The position numbers and the translations under genes are program-made. Below are positions 43,267-52,631 of a stretch of DNA of 64,000 nt, in pieces. The stretch is from assembly GCF_036178145.1 (NCBI RefSeq), contig NZ_CP108067.1, positions 8,881,001 through 8,945,000 on the forward strand, written 5' to 3'. Position 1 is the stretch's first letter. Every line of letters begins with the position of its first letter. The notes beneath the pieces are model-generated. The model was not told the DNA's origin. It saw nothing but the letters and a program-made list of their open reading frames with translations, and searched no databases. The stretch comes from Streptomyces sp. NBC_00273. Lineage in GTDB: Bacteria; Actinomycetota; Actinomycetes; Streptomycetales; Streptomycetaceae.

Positions 43267-43701
43267 GTGGCAGTGGCAGTCGAGGAGAAACGTGCGTGGA
43301 TCATGATCGTGGTCACGGTCGCGTCGTACGGGGCGTATTTGGCCGTCGTTCTCGGGCGGTCCGGGAGCGGTCCCCTGACGCAGCAGCCCTACGCGGCCGC
43401 GCTGCTGTGGACGGTCGGCGCGGCGATCGTCGCCTCGATCGCGCTCCACATCACCGTGGCACTGCTCTCGCCCGAGGACAGCAAGGTCAAGGACCAGCGC
43501 GACCGGGAGATCCACCAGTTCGGTGAGCACATCGGCCAGTCGTTCATCGCGATCGGCGCCGTGACCGGGATGATCCTGGCGATGGCCGAGGCGGACCGGT
43601 TCTGGATCGCCAACGCGATCTACCTCGGATTCGTCCTGTCGGCGCTGCTCGCGTCGACCGCGAAGATCGCCTCGTATCGGCTGGGCTTCCACCCGTGGTG
43701 A
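43267..43701 (+). CDS. Small four-helix membrane protein
   Basis: The product is 144 residues from GTG 43267, after GGGGA. Four helices lie at about 9-29, 41-66, 88-107 and 112-133. It heads an operon: its stop overlaps the GTG start of the XRE regulator (GTGA), which in turn overlaps an MDR dehydrogenase. Such membrane protein/YgzD-type regulator pairs are common in actinomycetes. The function is unknown. Confidence 0.75.
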   Translation: MAVAVEEKRAWIMIVVTVASYGAYLAVVLGRSGSGPLTQQPYAAALLWTVGAAIVASIALHITVALLSPEDSKVKDQRDREIHQFGEHIGQSFIAIGAVTGMILAMAEADRFWIANAIYLGFVLSALLASTAKIASYRLGFHPW

Positions 43702-43928
43702 GGCCCACCCGGGTCACCAACAGCATCCGGGCCCTGCGCTTCGCCAACGGCGAGATGACCCAGGCCGAACTGGCCCGCCGGATCGGCGTGACCCGTCAGA
43801 CGGTCATCGCCATCGAGCAGGGCCGCTACTCGCCTTCCCTGGAGAAGGCGTTCGAGATCGCGCGCGTGTTCGCAGTACCGCTCGACACCGTGTTCCAGTA
43901 CACATCCACCGAGGGAGACGAAGCATGA
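43698..43928 (+). CDS. XRE-family (YgzD-like) transcriptional regulator
   Basis: The product is 76 residues from GTG 43698 (GTG 43695 possible). It is almost only an [55 protein letters not shown]. This minimal form is typical of YgzD/YozG-like regulators. It overlaps both neighbours by 4 bp and is likely to autoregulate the operon. Confidence 0.92.
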   Translation: MRPTRVTNSIRALRFANGEMTQAELARRIGVTRQTVIAIEQGRYSPSLEKAFEIARVFAVPLDTVFQYTSTEGDEA

Positions 43929-44893
43929 AGGCCATGGTCCAGGACGTCTACGGATCGCCCGAGGTCCTGCGCATAGAGGAGATGGACCGGCCGGTTCCGG
44001 GCCCGGGCGAGGTCCTCCTACGGGTGCACGCGGCCGGCGTCGACCAGGGCGTCTGGCACCTCATGGCGGGCCTGCCCTACGCGGTCCGCGCCGTGTCGGG
44101 CCTGCGCAGACCCAGGACGCGCGTCCGGGGCCTGGACGTCGCGGGGGTGGTCGAGGCCGTCGGCCCGGACGTCACCCGCTTCCGGGAGGGCGACGAGGTG
44201 TACGGCAACTGCACGGGGTCGTTCGCCGAGTACGCCCGCGCCAAGGAGAAGGCCCTCGCACCCAAGCCGGCCTCCCTCAGCTTCGAACAGGCCGCGACGG
44301 TGCCCGTCTCCGCGTGCACCGCGCTGGGCGCGGTACGGGACAGCGGACGGGTCAAGGCCGGTCAGAGCGTGCTCGTCCTCGGCGCCTCGGGCGGCGTGGG
44401 CAGTTTCGCCGTACAGGTGGCCAAGGCCTACGGCGCCCACGTCACCGGAGTGTGCAGCACCGCCAAGGCCGACCTGGTCCGCTCACTCGGTGCCGACGAG
44501 GTCCTCGACTACACCCAGCAGGACCCCGTCGACGGCACCCGCCGCTACGACGTGATCCTGGACATCGCGGGGAACCGGCCCATCGCCCGGCTGCGCCGCG
44601 CCCTCACCCCCCGCGGGACCCTCGTCATCGTCGGCGGGGAAGGCGGCGGCAAGTGGATCGGCGGCAACCAGCGGCAGCTGGGCGCGATGCTGCTGACGCC
44701 CTTCGTCGGCCACCGGCTGCGCGCGCACGGCACCCTGGTGCGCCAGCGCGACCTCGAAGCCCTCACGGAGCTCATCGAGGCCGGCTCGGTGACGCCCGCC
44801 GTCGACCGGACCTACCCGCTGGCCGAGTTGCCCGACGCCATTCGCCGCCTGCGGGACGGCCAGGTGCGCGGCAAGATCGCCGTCCGGCTATGA
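43925..44893 (+). CDS. NAD(P)-dependent MDR-family dehydrogenase (quinone oxidoreductase-like)
   Basis: The product is 322 residues. The GroES-like domain has [21 protein letters not shown] and [12 protein letters not shown]. The Rossmann domain has [32 protein letters not shown]. The catalytic-zinc Cys/His ligands are absent, as in zinc-independent quinone oxidoreductases. It is third in the operon after an ATGA overlap. Its end overlaps the convergent EEP gene by 6 bp. Confidence 0.92.
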   Translation: MKAMVQDVYGSPEVLRIEEMDRPVPGPGEVLLRVHAAGVDQGVWHLMAGLPYAVRAVSGLRRPRTRVRGLDVAGVVEAVGPDVTRFREGDEVYGNCTGSFAEYARAKEKALAPKPASLSFEQAATVPVSACTALGAVRDSGRVKAGQSVLVLGASGGVGSFAVQVAKAYGAHVTGVCSTAKADLVRSLGADEVLDYTQQDPVDGTRRYDVILDIAGNRPIARLRRALTPRGTLVIVGGEGGGKWIGGNQRQLGAMLLTPFVGHRLRAHGTLVRQRDLEALTELIEAGSVTPAVDRTYPLAELPDAIRRLRDGQVRGKIAVRL

Positions 44894-45931
44894 GGCGTCC
44901 AGCCTGATGCGGGCGGCGACCGGAAGGTGGTCGCTGCCGGTGGCGGGCAGCGACCACACCTCGGCAGCGGTCGCCGAGCGGGTGAGGACCTGGTCGATCC
45001 GGGCGACCGGGACGGCCGCGGGCCAGCTCAGGGCGAGCCCCCGCCGCGGCGCGCTCAACCGGGAGGTCAGCGGGGCGAGCCCCCGGTCGTCCACCGTGCT
45101 GTTGAGGTCACCCAGCAGGATCACCCGCTCCAGCGGCTCGGCGGCGACGGCCGCGCCCAGCAGCCGCGCGCTCTCGTCCCGCGGGCCGGAGCCGAAGCCG
45201 CTCGCCCGGAAGCGGACCGAGGGCAAGTGCGCCACGTACACCGCGATCTCACCCCGGGGCGTGCGCACACCGCAGCGCAGGCCACGGTTCCAGCCCTCCC
45301 CGATGCCCGGGGGCCTGATGTCCACCCGGCGGACGTCGGTCAGCGGATGCCTCGACCAGAGGCCGACCGTGCCCTCGACCGCGTGGTACGGGTACGCGGC
45401 CGCCAGCGCCGCCTCGTAGGCCGGCAGCGCGGAGGGCGTCAGCTCCTCCAGGGCGACGAGGTCCGGCGCGGAGGCGATCAGGGCGCGCGCCGTGCCCGTG
45501 GGGTCCGGGTTCTCGTCACTCACGTTGTGTTGGACGGCCGTGATGTCGTGCGCGCCGCGGTCCGCCGCCGGCAGCAGCAGCCCGCCGAAGAGGCCCGCCC
45601 ACGCGGCCGCGGGCAGCAGAGCGGCCACCAGCGCGGTGAACGAGCGGCGCACCAGGGCCGAGACGAGCAGGACCGGGACCACAAGTCCCAGCCAGGGAAG
45701 GAAGGCCTCCAGCGCACTGCCCAGTCGGCCCACCGCGTTGGGGACCGCGGAATGGAACACCAGCAGCGCGGCGCCCAGTACGGCGAGCACCGCGAGAGCG
45801 CGCCCGCGCGTCCAGGGGGTACGGCCCCGGGCGTCCGTACCCCAGCGCCACCGGGCGGTGCGCCGCGCGCCGCTCCCCGCCGCGTCCACCACCACCAGAG
45901 CCCCAACCGTCTGCCTCGGACCGTCTTCCAC
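44888..45931 (-). CDS. Membrane-bound endonuclease/exonuclease/phosphatase-family protein (VanJ-like)
   Basis: The product is 347 residues from GTG 45931. Three N-terminal helices (about 44-62, 70-92, 95-120) precede an EEP domain. Motifs are ITAVQHNVSDENPDPTG (Asn), LVALEELTPS (metal Glu), ILLGDLNSTVDD (Asp/Asn) and TGSDHLPVAARI (Asp/His). VanJ of S. coelicolor has this same layout and dephosphorylates undecaprenyl pyrophosphate. A similar lipid-phosphatase role is inference. Confidence 0.88.
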   Translation of the reverse strand: MEDGPRQTVGALVVVDAAGSGARRTARWRWGTDARGRTPWTRGRALAVLAVLGAALLVFHSAVPNAVGRLGSALEAFLPWLGLVVPVLLVSALVRRSFTALVAALLPAAAWAGLFGGLLLPAADRGAHDITAVQHNVSDENPDPTGTARALIASAPDLVALEELTPSALPAYEAALAAAYPYHAVEGTVGLWSRHPLTDVRRVDIRPPGIGEGWNRGLRCGVRTPRGEIAVYVAHLPSVRFRASGFGSGPRDESARLLGAAVAAEPLERVILLGDLNSTVDDRGLAPLTSRLSAPRRGLALSWPAAVPVARIDQVLTRSATAAEVWSLPATGSDHLPVAARIRLDAS

Positions 45932-46047
45932 CTCGGGTACGACGCGTGATCAGGCGGCCGGGTTCCCACCGGGGCGGGTGTGGAAGAGTGATCGTCCGGG
46001 CTTGCGGCCGCACCGGGCGGTCGGGGGAGTGAGGGCGGGAGACGCGT

Positions 46048-46932
46048 ATGGGTACGGCGAGGATCGCGGTCGTGACGAGCAAGGGCGGCGCAGACCAGGA
46101 CGCGGACCTCCCGCTGATCCTGACGGCGTTGCGCGCCGCGGGCCTGTACGCGCAGGCGGTGGCCTGGGACGCGGACACACCGCGCTGGGACGGCTACGAC
46201 CTCGCGGTCATCCGGTCGACCTGGGACTACGCGGACCGGCTCGCGGAGTTCCTGGCCTGGGCGGACGCGACGGCCGAGGTCACCCGGCTGTGGAATCCGG
46301 CGCCGCTGGTGCGCTGGAACAGCGACAAGCGCTATCTACTGGAGCTCGCCGCGCGCGGAGTCCCGGTCGTACCGACCCGGGTCGTCGAACCGGGCGGGGT
46401 CTGCGACGCAGCGGACTTCGACGGGCCGCACGGGGTGGTGGTCAAGCCGGCCGTCTCCTCGGGCGCACGGGACACCGCGCGCTACGAGCCGGGCCGCCGG
46501 GCGGACGCCGAGCGCCACGCGCGGATGCTGCTGGACCAGGGCCGTACCGCGATCGTCCAGCCGTACCTGCCACTGGTGGAGGAGGGGGAGCGGGCGCTGG
46601 TCTTCTTCGGCGGCACCTTCAGCCACGCGATCCGCAAGCAGGCCCTGCTGACGGAGGCGGGGCTGATCGACAACTTCCGGGTGCCGCACCCCGGTGCCGC
46701 CCCCTACCAGCCGTCCGAGGCGGAGCTCCGTACGGCACGGGCGGCGCTGGCCGCGGTTCCCGCCCCGGGCGACCTGCTCTTCGCCCGGGTGGACCTGACG
46801 CTGAACGAGGCCAGGGAACCGGTGGTCATGGAGCTGGAACTCATCGAACCGAACCTGTTTCTGGGCATCAACCCGCAGGGGCTCGGGCGCTTCGCCGAGG
46901 CGGTCGCCGCCGCGGTGGCCACGGGCCGGTAG
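46048..46932 (+). CDS. ATP-grasp enzyme
   Basis: The product is 294 residues from ATG 46048, after GGGAG. YDLAVIRSTWDYADRLAEFLAWAD is near residue 50. The ATP-grasp core then shows GVVVKPAVSSGARDT, VQPYLPLVEEGERALVFFGG and the metal loop MELELIEPNLFLG. It resembles RimK-like and DcsG-like ligases. The amino acid or peptide substrate is unknown and no biosynthetic partner is adjacent. Confidence 0.88.
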   Translation: MGTARIAVVTSKGGADQDADLPLILTALRAAGLYAQAVAWDADTPRWDGYDLAVIRSTWDYADRLAEFLAWADATAEVTRLWNPAPLVRWNSDKRYLLELAARGVPVVPTRVVEPGGVCDAADFDGPHGVVVKPAVSSGARDTARYEPGRRADAERHARMLLDQGRTAIVQPYLPLVEEGERALVFFGGTFSHAIRKQALLTEAGLIDNFRVPHPGAAPYQPSEAELRTARAALAAVPAPGDLLFARVDLTLNEAREPVVMELELIEPNLFLGINPQGLGRFAEAVAAAVATGR

Positions 46933-46941
46933 AACACGGCG

Positions 46942-46992
46942 CAGGGGGTGTCCCGCCGATCGGGCCCGGCCCGATCGACATGACACCCCCTG
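46942..46992. terminator. Nested bidirectional terminator hairpin
   Basis: Outer arms CAGGGGGTGTC (46942-46952) and complement (46982-46992) enclose an inner stem CGATCGGGC / GCCCGATCG (46957-46965, 46969-46977). It lies between convergent genes. Confidence 0.8.
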
Positions 46993-47066
46993 GCGCTCCG
47001 CCCCCGGTGACCGGGGGCGCCCACGGACCGTACGGACCCGCCCTGACCGGGTCCGGCCGAGACGGT

Positions 47067-47702
47067 CTAGTTGAGACGGTCGAGCCGCAGGCGCCGGCGG
47101 CGGCGGAGCAGGAGACCCACGGCCGCGCCGGCGACGGCGGTCACCGCCACACCCGCCGTCGTCCACCAGACGGCGTACCCCTCGGAGTCGGCGGCCGGTT
47201 CCGCGGCCTGCGCCGAAGGGGCGGCCGGGGTCGGGGCCGCGGAGTCCGCCGAGGACACCGGTGCGGCCGACGACGGCACGGGAGCCGCCGCGGAGGCGAC
47301 CGGGGTGGCAGCGACCGGAGCGGGGTCCACCACGGGGACCGCCACCTCGAGTTCGCCGTGTCCCAGGGCCGGGAAGCCCACGTCGACGCTGACCTTCCAC
47401 GAACCCGGCGGCAGCGCCTCGGCGGTGGTCCAGCCCGCGGGCTTCGCGGCGGGGTCGCGCACCAGGCGCCAGGGCCCCATGGTGCGGGAGCCGTCGACGC
47501 TGGCCGCGTTCACGGTCGCGGCGACGGCCTCGTCGATGGCGTCGCCGTCGTTCTCCCAGGTGACGTCGGCGGTGACATGACCCTCGCGTTGACCGGTCAC
47601 CACCACCTTCACGGTGTCACCGTGGGCGTGGGCCGCGACGGGGAGCAGGAACATGAGGCCGAGTGCGGCCAGGGCGGCCGAGAAAACGATTCGTATGCGC
47701 AT
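47067..47702 (-). CDS. Secreted, membrane-anchored beta-domain protein
   Basis: The product is 211 residues from ATG 47702. A signal peptide ends AHA before HGDTVKVVVTGQREGHVTADVTW. A beta-sandwich-like domain runs to about residue 118. A Pro/Ala/Ser stalk and a C-terminal helix with Arg-rich stop (LLLRRRRRLRL) follow. The layout echoes YcnI/CopC-like proteins with an N-terminal His, but the family is not identified and copper binding is only a guess. Confidence 0.65.
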   Translation of the reverse strand: MRIRIVFSAALAALGLMFLLPVAAHAHGDTVKVVVTGQREGHVTADVTWENDGDAIDEAVAATVNAASVDGSRTMGPWRLVRDPAAKPAGWTTAEALPPGSWKVSVDVGFPALGHGELEVAVPVVDPAPVAATPVASAAAPVPSSAAPVSSADSAAPTPAAPSAQAAEPAADSEGYAVWWTTAGVAVTAVAGAAVGLLLRRRRRLRLDRLN

Positions 47703-47816
47703 CGTCGGGGTGCTCCGGTCAAGATGAGGGGTCGGCGGACGGCCGCGCGGTGCGGCCGTCCGCCGGGGTGGGTTCACGCCGTCAGGGCGTCAGGGTGAGC
47801 TGCGCCGTGGCAGTGA

Positions 47817-49895
47817 TCAGCCGGACTTCTGCAGGGTCCAGGCCTGCGTCGCGCGGCCGTCCGCACGCTGGAGGTCGAGCAGCCAGTACCCGTAGTAGGG
47901 GCGGTTGCTGACGGTGAGGGCGAAGCCGCCGCTCGGGTCCGTCACGGTCACCGCGCCACCGCGGGACGTCAGCTTCCAGGCCTGCGCGCCGTTGCCGCCC
48001 GCGCAGGGCTGCTGGGCGACCCACATGCCCGCGGCGGGGGTGCCGCCCGGCTGGAGGCACTTGCCGGAGGCGGCGGACTTGATGCGCACCTGGCCGTTGC
48101 CCGCGTCGTCGAAGTACCACTGCTGCTGGGCGTACCCGTTGGCGCGGCCGCCCACGAGGACGGTGCCGTCGGCGGTGCGGCCGCCCCACAGCTCCGCGGC
48201 CATGCCGCTGCTGCCGTTGCCGAGCACGTACTTGGTGCCCGGAGTGGTCGTGCCGCCGCCCGCACCCGTCGTACGGAAGGACGCGGCCTTGCCGGGGCCG
48301 CTGTCACGGCCGGCGCTGTCGCGGACCGAGACGGTGACCTTGTAGGCGGTGTTGGGCTGCAGGTTGTAGATGCGCAGCACCTGGGACTGGACCCACGTCA
48401 GGTGCTTGCCGTTCAGCTGCACCGCGTACCAGGACGCCCCGTCGACCTTGGGCCAGCTCACGACGACCGAGGTGGACTGGATCTGGCCCGCCGTGACGGC
48501 CGGTCCGCCGGAGGGCTTCTTGGTCGGCGTCGGCGAGGGCTTCTTGGTGGGCGTGGGGGAGGGGTTCGGACCGGGGTCCGTGCCGCCACCGCCGCCCTTG
48601 CTCTTCATCAGGAACTGGTTGTCCGCGATGTTCCAGTGCGTGGCCAGGTAGCTTCCGGGCTTGGGACTGGTGTGGAAGTAGTCGTCGTGGTTGCAGTCCA
48701 GGATGTTCTCGGACGCCTGGTTGGTGCAGATGTTGCGCATCTGCGGGTAGTACGGGGTGTCCGAGTAGCACATGACGTCGTACTCGTCGGTGCAGTGCGC
48801 GCCACGGCTGGTGTTCGGGGCGCTGTTGTTGACCGCGCCCAGGTTGTGGCCGAGCTCGTGCGCGGCGGTGTGACCGCCCCAGCAGCCGGAGTCGGTGCGC
48901 CCGTAGGAGGGGCCGAAGTTGCTCTGGTTGGCCTGGCCGGGCCGCTCGTCGCCCGCGAAGGTGCCGATGCCGCAGTAGACCTGGGTGTCGGCGAAGATCA
49001 TGTACTTGCGGTCGCGACGGTCGAGGCCCTTGCCGGCGAGCGCGTTGTTGGTCGCGCTGAACTCGCTGAGGGCCGAGGCCGGGAGCTCGATGTTGAGCAC
49101 GGTGGGGGTGCAGTCGGCGGCCGTCACATAGCGGATGTGACGTACCCCGCCGGTCTCCTGGGCGCTCGCCGAGTAGATGAGGTCGGCGTCGGCCGCCCAC
49201 TTGCGGAACGAGGCGACGTACTCGGAGTAGCGGTCCTTGCCCGGTGCGTGGACGTAGACGACCTGCACGCGGTTGCCGGTGCTGCCGTCGCCGTCGCACT
49301 GGACGGTCTGGCCGGCGGGGCCGGCTGCGACGTTCTGGCTGCCGGGCGCGGCGGCTGCGGCTGCGGGCTCGGGTGCGGAGGCCTTGGTGGCCGTCGACGC
49401 ATCGGCCGCGGGCGCGTCCTGAGGACGCCCGTCGCCTTCCTTGCTCGCCGGGTCATCGGCCGCGGGGCGGGCCGGATCGGCCGCCGGAGCGGCCTCCTTG
49501 ACGGCGGGCGGGATGTCCTTCGTGATGTCGACGCCCTTGGGCGGGGCGTCGGGGCCGTGGGTGCACAGCCCGGTGTCGGTGCGGTAGACACCCACGCACC
49601 GGTCGCCCTTCGGCGCGGCCTGGAGGCCGTCGTAGATCATGCCGCTCGCGGTCTCGTTGGCGGGCGCGGCCGAGATCGGATCCGGCTCCTGGTCACGGGC
49701 CGGTGCGGCGGCGGGTGCCTCTGCGGCGGCCTCCACCACGGGAGCCGCCGCCTGGGCGCCGTCGCCGATTCCGGAGTAGGCGATGCCTGCGGCTATCAGC
49801 CCCGCCGCCGCCGTGGCGGCGGTGACGAGTATCAACCGCCGGGGTTTGCGGCGGTGGTCGGCGGCGGCGGCAGGCCGTCTGCGACGTCCTGTCAT
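47817..49895 (-). CDS. Secreted zinc metalloprotease with fibronectin III and ricin-type lectin domains
   Basis: The product is 692 residues from ATG 49895. A membrane/signal segment (about 21-40) and a long Ala/Pro-rich propeptide-like region come first. The protease domain (about 175-420) has TAAHELGHNLGAVNNSAP (zinc HExxH) and a downstream YDVMCYSD Met-turn, as in reprolysin/snapalysin-like enzymes. A Thr/Pro/Lys linker, an FN3 domain (about 455-540) and a C-terminal beta-trefoil RICIN domain (about 560-690, with repeated QxW: QQQWYF, AQAWKL, TQAWTL) follow. It is likely a secreted protease held on carbohydrate. Confidence 0.9.
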   Translation of the reverse strand: MTGRRRRPAAAADHRRKPRRLILVTAATAAAGLIAAGIAYSGIGDGAQAAAPVVEAAAEAPAAAPARDQEPDPISAAPANETASGMIYDGLQAAPKGDRCVGVYRTDTGLCTHGPDAPPKGVDITKDIPPAVKEAAPAADPARPAADDPASKEGDGRPQDAPAADASTATKASAPEPAAAAAAPGSQNVAAGPAGQTVQCDGDGSTGNRVQVVYVHAPGKDRYSEYVASFRKWAADADLIYSASAQETGGVRHIRYVTAADCTPTVLNIELPASALSEFSATNNALAGKGLDRRDRKYMIFADTQVYCGIGTFAGDERPGQANQSNFGPSYGRTDSGCWGGHTAAHELGHNLGAVNNSAPNTSRGAHCTDEYDVMCYSDTPYYPQMRNICTNQASENILDCNHDDYFHTSPKPGSYLATHWNIADNQFLMKSKGGGGGTDPGPNPSPTPTKKPSPTPTKKPSGGPAVTAGQIQSTSVVVSWPKVDGASWYAVQLNGKHLTWVQSQVLRIYNLQPNTAYKVTVSVRDSAGRDSGPGKAASFRTTGAGGGTTTPGTKYVLGNGSSGMAAELWGGRTADGTVLVGGRANGYAQQQWYFDDAGNGQVRIKSAASGKCLQPGGTPAAGMWVAQQPCAGGNGAQAWKLTSRGGAVTVTDPSGGFALTVSNRPYYGYWLLDLQRADGRATQAWTLQKSG

Positions 49896-50318
49896 GGGCA
49901 CCTCAAATCGTTGTCGGAAGACTAGGTCCGCGGAAGCCTGCCAGACGAATGCGGAGGAGAATTCGGACAAACGGGGGCGCGCTCCGAGAAATCATTCCGT
50001 TACCTGTCGACTGGATTTGACGAACAATCAACTCCCAATAAAGCGGAGCGAGTTACGCGCGTCGCACTCCAATGGTCCAGTCCTTTCCGGACGGGTTGTT
50101 ATCAAATCGAGATATGAACCGGAGGCTTGTTGACGGGAATTCAGTCAGGAATTCACCTAATTGCTACCTGCTGAATTCTCTTGGTCACGACCTGTGAGGT
50201 GCGGTAGGTGGGATGCGCTCCGGAGGGCCGCGGAAGGACGTCCGGGGTGCGGGAGTTCGCCCGGGGAGCGTGCAGAACCCGACGTCGCGCTTCCCCCCAC
50301 CGGCACCGAGCCCCTGAT
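49896..50318. promoter_or_regulatory. AT-rich intergenic region upstream of the metalloprotease
   Basis: The 260 bp at 49910-50170 are near 50 percent GC, far below the window average. They include a direct repeat GGAATTCAGTCAGGAATTC (50136-50154). No coding frame is credible. It is probably a long regulated promoter or an acquired segment. Confidence 0.45.
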
Positions 50319-51215
50319 TCACCGCAGGGACAGCGGGGTCTCCGAAGCGACGCGGGTCAGCTTCTGCGGGTTGCGGACGTAGTAGATGCCGGTGATGCGG
50401 GCGTCCTCCAGGCGGATCGCCATGATGCCGTCGAACTCGCCGTCCAGGTGCAGGGCCAGGGCGGGGTTGCCGTTGACCGTGGTGAGGACGCTGGAGAGGG
50501 CGGCACCGTTCTTGGCGGTGCCGCCGATGATGAAGCGGGCCACCTTGTCGGCGCTGACGATCGGGCGGGCCGCGGCCTGCTTGACGCCGCCGCCGTCGCC
50601 CACGAAGACGGCCTCGGGGGCCAGTACGTCGAGCAGACCCTGGAGGTCCCCGGTTTCCAGGGCGTGCCGGAACGACTCCAGAGCCGCCCGGGTCTGACCC
50701 GGGGGGACCACCTCGCGCGGACGGCGGGCATCGACGTGCCGGCGGGCGCGGTGCGCGATCTGACGGACGGCCGCGGGACTCCTGTCGACGGCCGCCGCGA
50801 TCTCCGCGTAGCCGACGTCGAAGACCTCGCGCAGCACGAAGACGGCGCGCTCCGTCGGCGACAGCGTCTCCAGCACCAGCATCATCGCCATCGACACGCT
50901 CTCGGCGAGCTCGGCGTCCTCGGCCACGTCCGGCGCGGTGAGCAGCGGTTCGGGCAGCCAGGGGCCGACGTACGCCTCCTTGCGACGGGTCATGCTGCGC
51001 AGCCTGTTGAGCGCCTGCCGGGTCGTGATCCGGACCAGGTAGGCGCGCCGGTCGCGCACCTGCTCCACGTCGACCTCCGCCCAGCGCATCCAGGTCTCCT
51101 GGAGAACGTCCTCGGCGTCGGCCGCCGAGCCGAGCACCTCGTAGGCGACGGTGAACAGCAGGTTGCGATGGGCGACGAAGGAATCGGTCGCCGTGTCGGT
51201 GTCCCGGCCGCTCAC
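50319..51215 (-). CDS. ECF41 (SigJ-like) RNA polymerase sigma factor
   Basis: The product is 298 residues from GTG 51215. Sigma2 is at about 13-80 (HRNLLFTVAYEVLGSAADAEDVLQETW) and sigma4 at about 120-175 (LSPTERAVFVLREVFDVGYAEIAAAVDRSPAAVRQIAHRAR). The C-terminal SnoaL-like domain contains FVGDGGGVKQAA (the DGGG motif) and VRNPQKL near the end. GPWLPEPL is the ECF41 linker motif. ECF41 factors are controlled by this C-terminal extension rather than by an anti-sigma factor. It starts 1 bp after the flavoprotein gene stops, so the two are co-transcribed. Confidence 0.92.
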   Translation of the reverse strand: MSGRDTDTATDSFVAHRNLLFTVAYEVLGSAADAEDVLQETWMRWAEVDVEQVRDRRAYLVRITTRQALNRLRSMTRRKEAYVGPWLPEPLLTAPDVAEDAELAESVSMAMMLVLETLSPTERAVFVLREVFDVGYAEIAAAVDRSPAAVRQIAHRARRHVDARRPREVVPPGQTRAALESFRHALETGDLQGLLDVLAPEAVFVGDGGGVKQAAARPIVSADKVARFIIGGTAKNGAALSSVLTTVNGNPALALHLDGEFDGIMAIRLEDARITGIYYVRNPQKLTRVASETPLSLR

Positions 51216-51216
51216 G

Positions 51217-52422
51217 TCAGACTGGCCGATCGGCGGTGGTCGCCGTCTCACCCAGCTCGGCCCGCAGCCGCCGCCCGCGCTGGTCCCCTCCCGAGATGCG
51301 GTGCAAGCCGTACGAACCGGGCTTGCCCGCCTCGTCGGCCAGGTGCTTGACGGTGCCCCTGCACACGAGCTCCTTGACCTTCGCGCCGGGGCGACCGGCG
51401 ATGTGGAACCACAGCGCCACGTCGTTCTTGTGGGCGAACTGGAAGATGCCGGCGCCCCGGCCCAGGCTGATGCACTGTCCGGCGAACACCTGGTTGAGGG
51501 TCGAGGGCCGCTCTCCGTCGATCCGGCTCAGCACCGTGTCGGCCGCCCGCGCGCCCAGCGGCATCGCGGCCTGGCAGCTCATCCGCAGCGGCAGGCCCGA
51601 CGGCGCCGCCGAGTCCCCGGCGGCGAGGATGCGTACGTCGTCCACGCTCGTCAGCGTCTCGTCCGTGAGCAGGCGGCCCAGGGCGTCCGTGCTCAGCCCG
51701 CTGCGCACGGCCAGGTCCGGCACGCCGAAGCCGGCGGTCCAGATGGTCACCCCGCTCGGCACCGCGCGGCCGTCGGCGAGCTCCACCACTTCGCGGGTCA
51801 CCGCCGTCACCCTCGTCCCGGGGCCGTCGAGCACGGTCACCCCGAGCTTGGCCAGCCGCCCGGCGACCGAGCGGCGGCCCCGGCCGTGCAGGTAGGGGCC
51901 GAGCACTCCACCGCAGACCAGGGTCACGCGGCGGCCCCGTTCCGCGAGTTCGGCGGCGGTCTCGATGCCGGTCGGACCCGCCCCGACCACCGTCACCGCC
52001 GTCGCGGGGGCGGCGTCGTCGAGGACCGGCCGCAGCCGCTGCGCCTCCTCCAGGGTGGTGATCGGGTACGCGAACTCGGCGGCTCCGGGCACGCTCGGGT
52101 CGGCGCTGCCGCTGCCCACCGCGTAGACCAGGTAGTCGTAGCCGACCGGGGCTCCGTCGGTCAGCTCCACGGCGCGCCCGCCCGCGTCGATCCGGGTCAC
52201 CGTGTCCACGACCAGCCGAACGCCCTCGGCCAGGACCTCGCGGTACTCGACGACCGCGTCGTCGGTCCCGGCCGCCAGCTGGTGCAGGCGGATCCGCTCG
52301 ACGAACGTCGCGCGCGGGTTGATCAGGGTCACCGCCACGCCGTCCCGCTGCGTCAGGCGGTTCGCCGCCATGACGCCTGCGTATCCGCCGCCGATCACGA
52401 CCACTTCGGTGTGCTGTGCCAT
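51217..52422 (-). CDS. NDH-2-like FAD/NAD(P)-dependent oxidoreductase
   Basis: The product is 401 residues from ATG 52422, after GAGGAG. It has two dinucleotide-binding motifs: VVVIGGGYAGVMAANRL (FAD) and AVTVVGAGPTGIETAAELAERG (NAD(P)H). The second FAD motif is VRILAAGDSAA. No membrane helix is evident apart from amphipathic C-terminal residues. ECF41 sigma factors are often next to such oxidoreductases, which they are known to control; here one sits on each side. Confidence 0.92.
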   Translation of the reverse strand: MAQHTEVVVIGGGYAGVMAANRLTQRDGVAVTLINPRATFVERIRLHQLAAGTDDAVVEYREVLAEGVRLVVDTVTRIDAGGRAVELTDGAPVGYDYLVYAVGSGSADPSVPGAAEFAYPITTLEEAQRLRPVLDDAAPATAVTVVGAGPTGIETAAELAERGRRVTLVCGGVLGPYLHGRGRRSVAGRLAKLGVTVLDGPGTRVTAVTREVVELADGRAVPSGVTIWTAGFGVPDLAVRSGLSTDALGRLLTDETLTSVDDVRILAAGDSAAPSGLPLRMSCQAAMPLGARAADTVLSRIDGERPSTLNQVFAGQCISLGRGAGIFQFAHKNDVALWFHIAGRPGAKVKELVCRGTVKHLADEAGKPGSYGLHRISGGDQRGRRLRAELGETATTADRPV

Positions 52423-52577
52423 GGTGCGTCTCCTCTGTCTCGAGCGGTTCGACATCAAGACACCGCACCCTCCCGAGTTGTGACAGGGTGTGGGGTGGAT
52501 CACTCCGGTGGTCGGACGTGGTCGTGCCGGCAGAACGGGCGGGCGAGGCGTACCCGTACCGAGCGCGGCGTACGGAG

Positions 52578-52617
52578 CCGGGCGGAGCCGGGTTTCGGTG
52601 GGCCCGGCTCCGCCCGG
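52578..52617 (-). terminator. Terminator hairpin of second ECF gene
   Basis: Perfect 15-bp arms CCGGGCGGAGCCGGG (52578-52592) and complement (52603-52617) lie 14 nt past the stop of the gene ending at 52632. Confidence 0.8.
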
Positions 52618-52631
52618 TGACTGGCGGCGGC

